DNA of 41,048 bases from Bacillus sp. EB106-08-02-XG196 (GCF_013396335.1 NZ_JABWSY010000013.1:159566-200613), one strand, 5' to 3'; numbered from the stretch's first letter, positions 1 to 7,293 are shown. A program made the numbers and translations. Notes: a model not told the origin generated them from the letters alone.

Positions 1-156
1 ATTACTCTCGAATGATTCCCGCCTAACCACTTTTCCCACTTGTTTGGGAATCATTACTCTCGAATGATTCCCGTCTAACCACTTTTCCCACTTGTTTGGG
101 AATCATTACTCTCGAATGATTCCCGCCTAACCACTTTTCCCTCTTATTCGGGAATC
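1..156. repeat. Three tandem 52-bp palindromic repeats (array cut by window edge)
   Basis: Units run 1-52, 53-104 and 105-156; the first two differ at one base and the third is degenerate towards its right end. Each unit has a 10-base arm AATGATTCCC (11-20, 63-72, 115-124), a 25-base inner segment, the complementary arm GGGAATCATT, and a 7-base loop ACTCTCG before the next arm. The window opens with the last three arm bases plus the loop, so at least one more copy probably lies to the left. No cas genes and no unique spacers are present. Function unknown. Confidence 0.9.
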
Positions 157-171
157 AAACGCCAATCCGAC

Positions 172-203
172 AAAATAAAAAGCCCTTCATAAAAAAGGAC
201 TTT
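172..203 (-). terminator. Intrinsic terminator of the 74-aa gene
   Basis: On the minus strand AAAGTCCTT pairs with AAGGGCTTT (one G-U pair) and is followed by TTTTATTTTG. It lies directly after the stop of the gene at 210-434. Confidence 0.75.
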
Positions 204-209
204 GTGTAA

Positions 210-434
210 TTATCGTTTTTTCCTCTTCGCTAGGTCTGCTGCTGTAGGCTTATTTTTAACTACTACCTTCTCTACCATAATCTGTACATGTACATGTTTG
301 TCATCTACCTGATTAACATCAGTGACCTTCCCTTTACGACCTTTAACGGTAATCATTTCACCGACGGATGGAACACTTCCAAGAAGCTGATTTAATAGTT
401 CTATCTTGTCTTCAAAAAAATGAACAACATACAT
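210..434 (-). CDS. Small conserved-type hypothetical protein, 74 aa
   Basis: I do not recognise this protein. It starts MYVVHFFEDKIELL, has a glycine/lysine turn KGRKGKV near residue 35 and ends in a very basic tail (KRKKR). There is no membrane segment or signal peptide. The start is the ATG at 434, preceded by AGGTGAGG; a GTG three codons upstream has no ribosome binding site of its own. It is monocistronic, with its own terminator. The basic tail and KGRKGKV turn could suit nucleic-acid binding, but this is only a guess from composition. Confidence 0.65.
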   Translation of the reverse strand: MYVVHFFEDKIELLNQLLGSVPSVGEMITVKGRKGKVTDVNQVDDKHVHVQIMVEKVVVKNKPTAADLAKRKKR

Positions 435-553
435 GATCCTCACCTATTTCATATTGGATTCTTCCTTATAAAATATTTGATTTTCACCAATTTTAGACCA
501 ATACCAGATAAGTTTAATTGACAGCTAGACATGATTTGTTCACAATAATAACA

Positions 554-592
554 AGAAAACACTGTCTCCAAAAGAGAAACAGTGTTTTCTTC
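554..592 (-). terminator. Terminator downstream of nrfA
   Basis: A perfect 12-base inverted repeat (AGAAAACACTGT / ACAGTGTTTTCT) with a T-rich flank on the minus strand (TTTTCTTG). It lies about 75 bases past the nrfA stop. A weaker hairpin (CTTAATC/GATTAAG, 623-650) sits closer to the gene. Confidence 0.75.
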
Positions 593-667
593 AAAACCAT
601 TATGGACTCTTTCACGATGTTACTTAATCCTTCTTAGCGGGACGATTAAGCAGATGGTTGAAAGGGT

Positions 668-2128
668 CTATTTTTTTACTGCTGGCACTACTGGCTGTTG
701 TGCAGGGAAGTAGCTATTAATAGCATGATTCTTTTTATTCTCATTTACAGCTTCAGCTTGTACAGCAGTTTTTACTTTCTCAATCTCAGAATTAACCTCT
801 TCGATGCTGACACCTTTTTTCACTAACTCTTCTGTTGCAAGGTGAATAGCATTATTGGATTGTACAACTGACTCTCTTAATGAATCCATTGAACCTTGTG
901 GATTGTGGAAGCCTGAAGAGTTTTCAGCGGCTACAATATCCCAGAACCATTGACCTTTACGGACAAATTCCTGAGCCTGCTTGATTTTGTCTTGGCTGAC
1001 TCCAGAAGTAATCATCTTGTTAATGTAATAGTGAGCTGTGGTTGAAATATCCTGTGCTTCATGTAATGCACTTACGTTTGCATCTTGGATTTCAATAACA
1101 CGATCTTTTAATTTGTCTAAATCTCTATCACCATGACACTGTCCGCAAGACGTATCCATCGTTTTAAGCGGTGAAGTCCAATAGTGTGAGGTGATTTTCC
1201 TTTTTCCATCTACACGTTCATATGGCATATGACAGTCCGCACAGGAAACATTTGCCTTACCATGTGTACCGCTCGCATGGGTTTCAAATTCAGGGTGCTG
1301 TGCTTTTAACATTGGAGTTCCTGAGATATTATGAACCCAGTCCTTTTCAAATCCTTCTTCTTTTGCAATTGTATTATAATATTCATACATCTCTTCAGGT
1401 TTGAAACCATTATTCCATGGAAAGGTTACTTCACTGTTATCTGCTGCGAAGTGGTACTCCACATGGCACTGTCCGCAAACATAACTGCGCATATCGTTTT
1501 TCGTTGGGTTGGAAGTATCAACTCCCTGAGCTTCTAAAGCCTTGTAAAAGCTTGGACGTGTAACGCGTAAGTCCATTGTTTCGGGGTCGTGGCAATCAGA
1601 ACATCCAATTGGTGAGTGTCCCATTGCTTCCCCTTTTGGCCAAATGTCTTTATTAAAATTGGCTCCCCAGTAATCGTCGCCCATTTCTTCAATCATTTGA
1701 GGTACTGCCGTTGATTTACAAGTATAACAAGAACCTACTGATTTATCTGTAATCCGCTTTACATTACGAATATCTTCAAGAGCATATACGTGCCCGCGGT
1801 CTTCATTATATTCAGTAGCAAAACCATAGCCGTTAAAAAGAACTGGAAGTAAAGGTTCTTTATCTGGATCGTATTTACTGCGTTTTTCAGAACCATTGTA
1901 CTTTGTATCTTCCATTTTTTCATTCTTCATATAGCTATTATATTGAAGTGGAAATAACTCTTTAAAGGCCTCATTACTTATCTCGTCTTTAGAAAGGCCT
2001 GTTGTACCCTTCGCTTCCTTAGCACTTGCCGTTTTTTCACTTGCACCGTCACTGGAATTGCTGCAGCCAGTAATGATGAGAACAAATACTAGTAGAAGGA
2101 GGGATGCCCCATAGCGGAACCTATTCAT
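668..2128 (-). CDS. nrfA: Ammonia-forming pentahaem cytochrome c nitrite reductase NrfA
   Basis: NrfA catalyses six-electron reduction of nitrite to ammonium on the outer face of the membrane. The 486-aa product begins with a lipoprotein signal (IITGC, Cys22), as expected for a Gram-positive enzyme tethered to the membrane. The active-site haem motif is the lysine-ligated CYTCK (134-138); four CXXCH motifs follow at 176-180, 218-222, 296-300 and 328-332, giving the full pentahaem set. Arg111, Tyr225 and His278 fall where the family's catalytic Arg/Tyr/His are expected. The start has an AAGGGAGG site inside the end of nrfH, two bases separate the genes, and the two are surely co-transcribed. 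Electrons should come from menaquinol through NrfH. The paired upstream Fnr/Rex sites suggest control by oxygen and redox state. Confidence 0.97.
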   Translation of the reverse strand: MNRFRYGASLLLLVFVLIITGCSNSSDGASEKTASAKEAKGTTGLSKDEISNEAFKELFPLQYNSYMKNEKMEDTKYNGSEKRSKYDPDKEPLLPVLFNGYGFATEYNEDRGHVYALEDIRNVKRITDKSVGSCYTCKSTAVPQMIEEMGDDYWGANFNKDIWPKGEAMGHSPIGCSDCHDPETMDLRVTRPSFYKALEAQGVDTSNPTKNDMRSYVCGQCHVEYHFAADNSEVTFPWNNGFKPEEMYEYYNTIAKEEGFEKDWVHNISGTPMLKAQHPEFETHASGTHGKANVSCADCHMPYERVDGKRKITSHYWTSPLKTMDTSCGQCHGDRDLDKLKDRVIEIQDANVSALHEAQDISTTAHYYINKMITSGVSQDKIKQAQEFVRKGQWFWDIVAAENSSGFHNPQGSMDSLRESVVQSNNAIHLATEELVKKGVSIEEVNSEIEKVKTAVQAEAVNENKKNHAINSYFPAQQPVVPAVKK

Positions 2129-2130
2129 GC

Positions 2131-2655
2131 TTAAAATCCTCCCTTATTCTTTAATAGCTCACCGGACTTAGGTGGCTGATGGTAACTATCATCTTTAAAA
2201 TCGCTTCCATGCGGTACGGTTTGGTGACATGACATACAGTTTTCCTTTGCGTCATGTGAGACATTATCAATTGTGCTCTTATGACACTCCGCACAGTTTT
2301 GATTGATGACTCTTAATGTTCGTGTTGTCGCATAGATTCTATCTGGTATATCTTCAGTACCCAGTGTGTTGTAGAAAATATGTGTCATCCCTGCACGGCC
2401 TTTAAAAAATAACTTTCCAACCTCACTTTCATGCGGCAAATGGCAGTCGTTACACTGCAATTCTGCATGAGTCGAATCCACAAATGATGTATACACAGAC
2501 TTCATTGTGTGACAGTTTTGACAAAAACCTGGTGAATCTAAGTATGCCATTGTCTTAACTGTCCCGAATGAAAAGAGTACGCCAGCGATAAGAGCGCCTA
2601 GAACTAATACCCTTTTATCAATTGCCAGCAATTTTTTTAACCCTCTTTTTAACAT
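2131..2655 (-). CDS. nrfH: Tetrahaem quinol dehydrogenase NrfH (NapC/NirT family)
   Basis: NrfH is the membrane-anchored partner that takes electrons from menaquinol and passes them to NrfA. The 174-aa product has one N-terminal membrane segment (about residues 14-34) and four CXXCH motifs: CQNCH 45-49, CNDCH 68-72, CAECH 121-125 and CMSCH 140-144. An in-frame ATG lies five codons further upstream, but the strong site GGGAGGTG overlaps it, so the start is the ATG at 2655. It is followed two bases later by nrfA. The two-gene nrfHA arrangement is typical of Firmicutes and delta/epsilon-proteobacteria, in contrast to the nrfABCD type of enterobacteria. Confidence 0.95.
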   Translation of the reverse strand: MLKRGLKKLLAIDKRVLVLGALIAGVLFSFGTVKTMAYLDSPGFCQNCHTMKSVYTSFVDSTHAELQCNDCHLPHESEVGKLFFKGRAGMTHIFYNTLGTEDIPDRIYATTRTLRVINQNCAECHKSTIDNVSHDAKENCMSCHQTVPHGSDFKDDSYHQPPKSGELLKNKGGF

Positions 2656-2698
2656 TCTTTCACCTCCCATAATTTATATCTTTCTCTCTAATTTATTG

Positions 2699-2722
2699 AA
2701 TAAAGTACATGAGCACTTTATT
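2699..2722. other. Hairpin between the unknown secreted-protein gene and nrfH
   Basis: AATAAAGT and ACTTTATT form a perfect 8-base inverted repeat around an 8-base loop. No U-tract follows on the minus strand, so it is not a classical terminator. It may be an mRNA processing or stability element separating the first gene from nrfHA. Confidence 0.5.
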
Positions 2723-2746
2723 GCCAAAAGGAATGTTCTTACTAGG

Positions 2747-3580
2747 CTAGCTCTGTGGACGTTTTCTTCTCATTAAGAAAACGAATGCACCTGCAGCAAT
2801 TAAACCTATTCCACTAACTGCTGCAACGGAAAGGATAGCAGGACTTTTTTTATTCTCTATAGTGTCAAGCGGTTGTTGTTCTTGTTTCTCCATCATCTCA
2901 ACAGTAGGTGTCGTCTCTATTCGTTCATACGTCAGTGTAAAGCTTTTTTCCTCTCCAGCCTTGATTCCTTGATAGAAATAGGAGTGAACTCCTTTTTCAT
3001 CACCGTGAGTGTTTTTCTCTTCAGGTGCTGGATCAAGTGCGACCTTTTCTGCCTTTATAGGCTCTATGAACGAAACATTGAATAAGCCAATATCCGTAAA
3101 GCTTTTAAATTGGTATGGCAAAGATTTCTTATCATTTTCAACCATTATGTTATCTGTATAAAATTCAATAACAAATTTATAAACATCATTTGGTTTAATT
3201 TCTTTACTCGTTTTCCAGGAAATAGTTCTTTTTTCTAGATCTAGTATGTACTCAATTTCATACACCTTGGATAAGTCGCTTGAATAATCAGCAACATATC
3301 CAATTCTGAAGTTCTTAGCATCTATAGGAAGAGGGATTTCAATCTGCCCTATTTGTGGCTGTTCAGATTGATTGCGCATGGTTCCTTGATAGCCGATTAG
3401 TAATGGCGGATGCTCTTTTTTGACATCATTTGGGTGGTAGGCAAATTCAGGCATTATTTTTATTGCAAGTTCTTCCATACTTAAGGTGTTTTTATTTTCT
3501 TCTGCTGCGATCATTAAAGGGTTTATTAGCAGCAGTAAATATAGGAAAAAATTTATGTTAATTAGTAATTTTTTCATCAT
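2747..3580 (-). CDS. Secreted, C-terminally membrane-anchored protein of unknown function, first gene of the nrf cluster
   Basis: I do not recognise the family. The 277-aa product has an N-terminal signal peptide (about 1-25, cleavage after a hydrophobic run ending MIAAEE), an extracellular region of about 220 residues rich in beta-type sequence, and a C-terminal membrane segment (about 250-270) followed by a basic RRKR tail: a sortase-independent type I anchor. There are no CXXCH motifs and no cysteines to bind haem. The start is MMKKLL at 3580 with GAAGGGAAG before it; the longer reading frame includes the Rex-box region and has no ribosome binding site. It lies immediately downstream of the Fnr/Rex sites and in line with nrfHA, so it is probably co-regulated. 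A role in assembling or holding the surface reductase is an inference from position alone. Confidence 0.75.
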   Translation of the reverse strand: MMKKLLININFFLYLLLLINPLMIAAEENKNTLSMEELAIKIMPEFAYHPNDVKKEHPPLLIGYQGTMRNQSEQPQIGQIEIPLPIDAKNFRIGYVADYSSDLSKVYEIEYILDLEKRTISWKTSKEIKPNDVYKFVIEFYTDNIMVENDKKSLPYQFKSFTDIGLFNVSFIEPIKAEKVALDPAPEEKNTHGDEKGVHSYFYQGIKAGEEKSFTLTYERIETTPTVEMMEKQEQQPLDTIENKKSPAILSVAAVSGIGLIAAGAFVFLMRRKRPQS

Positions 3581-3609
3581 TCTTACTTCCCTTCTTATTT
3601 GTGAAGAAT

Positions 3610-3627
3610 TTGTGAATGCGTTCACAA
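3610..3627. promoter_or_regulatory. Rex-type operator
   Basis: TTGTGAATGCGTTCACAA matches the Rex consensus TTGTGAA-N4-TTCACAA without mismatch. It lies 30-47 bases upstream of the start codon of the unknown gene, inside the predicted 5' leader, a position suited to repression when NADH/NAD+ is low. The inner 16 bases also fit an Fnr/CRP-like TGTGA-N6-TCACA palindrome, so the binding protein is not certain. Confidence 0.75.
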
Positions 3628-3662
3628 TCAATCTTAAAAAAATATATAGTGCGGAATTTCTT

Positions 3663-3712
3663 TATCTTATTTATCGCAAATTAGCCCAACGTATTCTGTG
3701 ACCAAAATCACA
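3663..3712 (-). promoter_or_regulatory. Fnr-type box and predicted promoter of the nrf cluster
   Basis: TGTGACCAAAATCACA (3697-3712) is a perfect match to the Fnr/CRP consensus TGTGA-N6-TCACA. On the minus strand GATAAA (3675-3670) follows at the distance expected for a -10 element if the box centre is at -41.5 and transcription starts near 3663. No good -35 element is present, as expected for an activator-dependent class II promoter. Confidence 0.7.
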
Positions 3713-3787
3713 AAAACATATTGAGTTATTTCTAATTTGTGAACTGGAATTTTACCTTATTTTCAAGGTGTTATTAGGACTTTTAAA

Positions 3788-3820
3788 TATAAAAAGACCT
3801 TCAACAAATGTCGAAGGTCA
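3788..3820 (-). terminator. Terminator of the ytzC / 59-aa gene pair
   Basis: On the minus strand GACCTTCGAC pairs with GTTGAAGGTC (one G-U pair) around an ATTT loop, followed by TTTTTATATTT. Confidence 0.9.
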
Positions 3821-3830
3821 AATAAATGTA

Positions 3831-4010
3831 TTAAGATGATTGATTTTTTTCTTGGTGAAATTTTGATTTGACTGGCTGACCGCCTGATTTTTCATATTGC
3901 TTTTTTGCTTGTTTTACAAGGTCGAAATCCTGACCTAACTCGAGATCTTGATTATTGCTGCCATTTCTTGTCTTTTGTTCTGGGTTATTTTTTTTCGAGC
4001 GCTTTTTCAA
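3831..4010 (-). CDS. 59-aa basic small protein, TTG start, coupled to ytzC
   Basis: A TTG at 4010 overlaps the ytzC stop (TTGA overlap) and is preceded by AGGAGG at nine bases, the usual layout of translational coupling. The product begins MKKRSKKNN, is highly charged and hydrophilic, and contains a helical core DLELGQDFDLVKQAKKQYEK. There are no cysteines and no hydrophobic segment. Size, composition and an LGQDFDLVKQAKKQ-like core faintly recall gamma-type small spore proteins, but I cannot assign it. An efficient terminator follows the stop. The length, site and overlap make it a real gene. Confidence 0.8.
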   Translation of the reverse strand: MKKRSKKNNPEQKTRNGSNNQDLELGQDFDLVKQAKKQYEKSGGQPVKSKFHQEKNQSS

Positions 4011-4294
4011 GTTGGGTTTCCTCCTGTATAAGTCTGCCCCTCTAATATCATGGTGTTTTGAAGCTGCTGTATTTGTAATCTCATACGATGGAGTTGATCC
4101 CGCTGCTGAGAATTCGCACTATGAGCCATTTTTGCAATATCCTGATAGGTTTGTTCAAGATCCTGTAAGGCCTTGGTATAGTCATCATTATTGTAATGCT
4201 CTTGAAGGCTGCTTGTTTCAAACTGTTCTTTCGCATAGCGAATTGTATCCTCACACTGCTGAATTAAATTATCCATTGAATCACGAGTAGCCAT
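4007..4294 (-). CDS. ytzC: YtzC family protein (DUF2524)
   Basis: The 95-aa protein matches the B. subtilis YtzC pattern in its start (MATR), its central EHYN(N/D)xxY motif and its QQRDQLHRMRLQIQQLQNTM helix. It is predicted to be all-helical and soluble, probably a coiled coil. Function is unknown in the family. The start is well placed behind AAGGGGGT. As in B. subtilis it lies beside ytqA, here divergently transcribed, and overlaps the following 59-aa gene by four bases. Confidence 0.88.
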   Translation of the reverse strand: MATRDSMDNLIQQCEDTIRYAKEQFETSSLQEHYNNDDYTKALQDLEQTYQDIAKMAHSANSQQRDQLHRMRLQIQQLQNTMILEGQTYTGGNPT

Positions 4295-4410
4295 TGTTGA
4301 CCCCCTTTATTTTGGTGCCAAAAATACGTGAAGCGAATTGCTTCATTTGTTATTTTGTTCTCTCTGCATTTTCCTATTACATTAAATGATTGATAATTAC
4401 TACCAAATTT

Positions 4411-4560
4411 GAAAAGCGGAGGCGCCTTGTTCAAGGAAAAAAGCAGTTCATTTTTTCCCAGGGGCGACAGGCATAAGGCGAGCCGGCAGGAAGGTTACGT
4501 TCTTTAACCTTCTTGACGGATTGACTTATGACCCCGAGCCCCTAGGCGCTGGAGCTAGAT
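4411..4560. repeat. Bacillus-type dispersed intergenic repeat, about 150 bp
   Basis: A GC-richer block in an AT-rich gap. Its ends are GCGGAGGCGCC on the left and AGGCGCTGGAGCTAG on the right, and it contains short inner hairpins such as AAGGTTACG...TTTAACCTT and the pair GGCATAAGGC / GACTTATGACC. From memory, elements with this end structure are scattered through many Bacillus genomes. No reading frame is supported. The rest of the 4295-4647 gap is AT-rich and holds the ytzC and ytqA start regions. Confidence 0.7.
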
Positions 4561-4647
4561 CATATACATTTATTACAAATGGATAAGCCCTTCTTTTCAT
4601 GTTAAAATGTAAGTTATGTTGAAAATTAAAAAAAGGAGGTTTCTGAT

Positions 4648-5610
4648 TTGACTCAGACCAACCCTTTTCCATATGCTACTGACGATAAACGTTATCATAC
4701 ATGGAATTATCACCTGCGCCAGCAATTTGGCCATAAAGTTTTTAAGGTTGCTTTAGATGGCGGTTTTGATTGTCCAAACCGTGATGGTACGGTTGCTCAC
4801 GGCGGGTGTACTTTTTGCAGCGCAGCTGGTTCTGGTGATTTTGCCGGTGACCGTACCGATGATTTAGAAACACAATTCCTTGAAATCAAGGAAAAAATGC
4901 ATACTAAATGGAAAGACGGCAAGTACATGGCCTACTTCCAAGCCTATACGAATACCCATGCACCGGTTGAGGTTCTCCGTGAAAAGTTTGAGAGAGTTCT
5001 CAAGCAGGAGGGTGTCGTTGGATTATCGATTGCTACTCGCCCTGATTGTCTCCCAGACGATGTTGTTGAATATCTAGCTGAGTTAAACAAGAGAACTTAT
5101 CTATGGGTTGAACTTGGCTTGCAAACAGTACATGAACGGACAGCATTATTAATCAATCGTGCCCACGATTTCCAATGTTATGTTGAAGGTGTAAATAAGC
5201 TTAGAAAACATGGAATCCGGATTTGCTCTCACATTATCAATGGATTACCTCTTGAATCAAATGAAATGATGATGGAAAGTGCCAGAGAAGTTGCAAAGCT
5301 TGATGTTCAAGGAATCAAAATTCATTTGCTTCACTTACTAAAAGGAACGCCAATGGTTAAACAGTATGAAAAAGGAATGCTCGAATTTCTTTCTCAAGAG
5401 GATTATGTCAATTTAGTATGTGATCAATTAGAAATTTTACCGCCGGAAATGATTGTTCACCGAATTACAGGTGATGGACCGATTGATTTAATGGTAGGAC
5501 CGATGTGGAGTGTGAATAAGTGGGAAGTACTTAATTCCATTGATGCCGAGCTAAAAAGTAGAAACAGCTATCAAGGAAAATATTATCAAGATAGGACCGT
5601 GAGGAACTAA
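4648..5610 (+). CDS. ytqA: Radical SAM protein YtqA (TIGR01212 family), tRNA U34 modification
   Basis: This 320-aa radical SAM enzyme carries the 4Fe-4S cysteines at 42, 54 and 57 (C-X11-C-X2-C), the unusual spacing of the YtqA/YhcC family. Work on B. subtilis assigns YtqA (proposed name MnmL) to conversion of the carboxymethylaminomethyl group of tRNA U34 to aminomethyl, which YtqB then methylates; I recall this rather than deduce it here. The start is TTG at 4648 behind AAGGAGG. The next gene begins two bases after its stop, which fits the two acting in sequence. The SAM-binding half continues to about residue 250. Confidence 0.92.
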   Translation: MTQTNPFPYATDDKRYHTWNYHLRQQFGHKVFKVALDGGFDCPNRDGTVAHGGCTFCSAAGSGDFAGDRTDDLETQFLEIKEKMHTKWKDGKYMAYFQAYTNTHAPVEVLREKFERVLKQEGVVGLSIATRPDCLPDDVVEYLAELNKRTYLWVELGLQTVHERTALLINRAHDFQCYVEGVNKLRKHGIRICSHIINGLPLESNEMMMESAREVAKLDVQGIKIHLLHLLKGTPMVKQYEKGMLEFLSQEDYVNLVCDQLEILPPEMIVHRITGDGPIDLMVGPMWSVNKWEVLNSIDAELKSRNSYQGKYYQDRTVRN

Positions 5611-5612
5611 CC

Positions 5613-6185
5613 ATGAAGCTAGATCGAATCCTTCCATTCGCAAAGAAATTACTTGAAAAAGCTATTACTAGCGGCGGAGTGGTTGTTGATGCTACTTTGG
5701 GCAATGGTCATGATACAGTCTTCCTAGCTGGTCTTATTGGTCCTAGCGGTAGATTGTATGGATTTGATGTCCAGGAGGAGGCCATTCGTACCAGCACGGA
5801 AAGACTGAAGAAACATGGTCTGGCTGATCGAGTCACTATTTTTCATGCAGGTCACGAACAGCTTTTTAAGCTAATCCCTGATGAACACCATGGTACGGTA
5901 ACGGCAGCGATTTTTAACTTAGGGTATTTGCCTGGAAGTGATAAAGCAATTGTTACAAAACCAGAAACCACCATATCTGCAATACAACAATTGCTTGAGA
6001 TAATGGCTCCAGAAGGAATCATTATCCTTGTGATTTACCACGGTCACACCGAGGGTGCTGTTGAGCGCGATGCTTTATTGACGTATTGTCAGGACATTGA
6101 TCAAAAGAAGGCACATGTTCTACAGTATCAGTTTGTCAATCAACAAAATAATCCCCCTTTTATCATTGCAATTGAAAAAAGGTAA
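5613..6185 (+). CDS. ytqB: Class I SAM-dependent methyltransferase YtqB (MnmM)
   Basis: The 190-aa protein has a Rossmann motif I VVDATLGNGHDT (residues 24-35) and the catalytic-type motif NLGYLPG (102-108), both diagnostic of the YtqB family once annotated as rRNA methylases. In B. subtilis YtqB was identified as MnmM, which methylates aminomethyl-2-thiouridine at the tRNA wobble position. It starts two bases after the ytqA stop, with TGAGGAAC as binding site, and ends inside a terminator hairpin. The ytqAB pair therefore forms a two-step modification operon. Confidence 0.92.
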   Translation: MKLDRILPFAKKLLEKAITSGGVVVDATLGNGHDTVFLAGLIGPSGRLYGFDVQEEAIRTSTERLKKHGLADRVTIFHAGHEQLFKLIPDEHHGTVTAAIFNLGYLPGSDKAIVTKPETTISAIQQLLEIMAPEGIIILVIYHGHTEGAVERDALLTYCQDIDQKKAHVLQYQFVNQQNNPPFIIAIEKR

Positions 6186-6218
6186 ACCAGGCTGCTTTGG
6201 CTTGGTTTACCTTTTTTT
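6181..6218 (+). terminator. Terminator of ytqAB
   Basis: GGTAAACCA pairs with TGGTTTACC and is followed by TTTTTTT. The ytqB stop codon lies within the left arm, and the T-run touches the end of convergent ytpB. Confidence 0.92.
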
Positions 6219-7293
6219 ACGAAAGTCTGGTAAACAATGAGGGAATCCATTTTTGTACAGAACGATAGGCTAGTCCATTGATATAGAAGAAATAGCTAAT
6301 CATGCCGCCAGTCTTAATAATCCCCTTTGCTAATTTTCGGATATTCTTCTGTTTGCGAACCTTTCCATCCGATAAGTAAATCCCTAATAATCCTCGATTA
6401 ATAAGCTGATGGAATTTTTTATGCGGCAGGAACTCCGTATGTCTGTCTGCTTCACTGACAAAATGTTTTAAACGTTTAAAAAGGGTTTCTGGGTTTTCAT
6501 AATAAAAACAAAAATTCAAGTCGCCGCCTTCTCGATCTTCTTCTTGGTCGATAAAATAATCTAATAAAATATGAAGCCCCTGTATGTAAGGAAAATAACC
6601 TTTCCGAATATTTTCTCCATCCTCCGCACGAAAATCTTCTCTCATTGCATAAGAAATAAGACAGAATATCCCCAAAGTGGAACCCGAGCAGGCAGAAAAC
6701 TCATACCATTCCATCTCCGGCAGGTTACTTTGATGGTCTGCAAACCATTTTTCCAGTCTGGGTACACGTTCTTCTTGAATCACATGCTTGTGGATTTGCA
6801 GGTTGCAATAATATTCGCAAAGCTCCAAAAGATATTCTTTTATTAAAGGATAATGTTCCACTTCATTTAATACAGATCTGCACGTTTTCGCTAAATCATT
6901 TAAATAACCGCCATCGTTTTGATCCTCACGGAACCGGTAATAGTTCTTAGGCTGGCTTTCTAATGTAAGCGCATCATGCATAGATTCATGGAGGGCTGCA
7001 AAATCCTCGGGATCAAGCGAGGTACTTCGGTCACAAAGATTATCTAAGTAATCACTAATGGTTTGATAGGCAACAATAAATTTCACTGCTTTCTTATACT
7101 CATCAATCGCGGATAAAGCTAGAATACCTCCGCCCTCACAGTGAAAGGTTTTATGTTCAATACTCGCCAGAGCCTGTGTCCTAAGCTCCTCATTAGGGAT
7201 GCTTTCTGCCCGGGACCTCCAATACCCAAGTTCTTGATGAACAGCTGGAATAATTCGACGATATACCTTTGACATGAGTCTAATTGGCATCAT
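6217..7293 (-). CDS. ytpB: Tetraprenyl-beta-curcumene synthase YtpB (DUF2600)
   Basis: YtpB is a class IB terpene synthase that cyclises heptaprenyl diphosphate to tetraprenyl-beta-curcumene, the precursor of sesquarterpenes in Bacillus. The 358-aa product has the family's aspartate-rich DYLDNLCDR motif near residue 85 and the conserved EGGGILAL segment near residue 55; length is normal. The start is the first of two tandem ATGs behind AAAGAGGAAC. The upstream gene on the same strand is ytpA, but a repeat element of about 140 bp (7320-7459) lies between them, so co-transcription is uncertain. The end overlaps the ytqB terminator. Confidence 0.93.
   Translation of the reverse strand: MMPIRLMSKVYRRIIPAVHQELGYWRSRAESIPNEELRTQALASIEHKTFHCEGGGILALSAIDEYKKAVKFIVAYQTISDYLDNLCDRSTSLDPEDFAALHESMHDALTLESQPKNYYRFREDQNDGGYLNDLAKTCRSVLNEVEHYPLIKEYLLELCEYYCNLQIHKHVIQEERVPRLEKWFADHQSNLPEMEWYEFSACSGSTLGIFCLISYAMREDFRAEDGENIRKGYFPYIQGLHILLDYFIDQEEDREGGDLNFCFYYENPETLFKRLKHFVSEADRHTEFLPHKKFHQLINRGLLGIYLSDGKVRKQKNIRKLAKGIIKTGGMISYFFYINGLAYRSVQKWIPSLFTRLS

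Noticed and set aside
1..156. CRISPR array
   Set aside because: The units are contiguous with no variable spacers, are 52 bases each, and no cas gene is nearby. The same holds for 40179-40435.
3610..3627. Second Fnr activation site
   Set aside because: It also fits the CRP/Fnr palindrome, but no -10 element lies at the right distance downstream and the full 18 bases fit Rex better.
3597..3631. N-terminal extension of the nrf-linked secreted protein
   Set aside because: It would code through the Rex box and lacks a binding site; MMKKLL at 3580 has a good site and begins a normal signal peptide.
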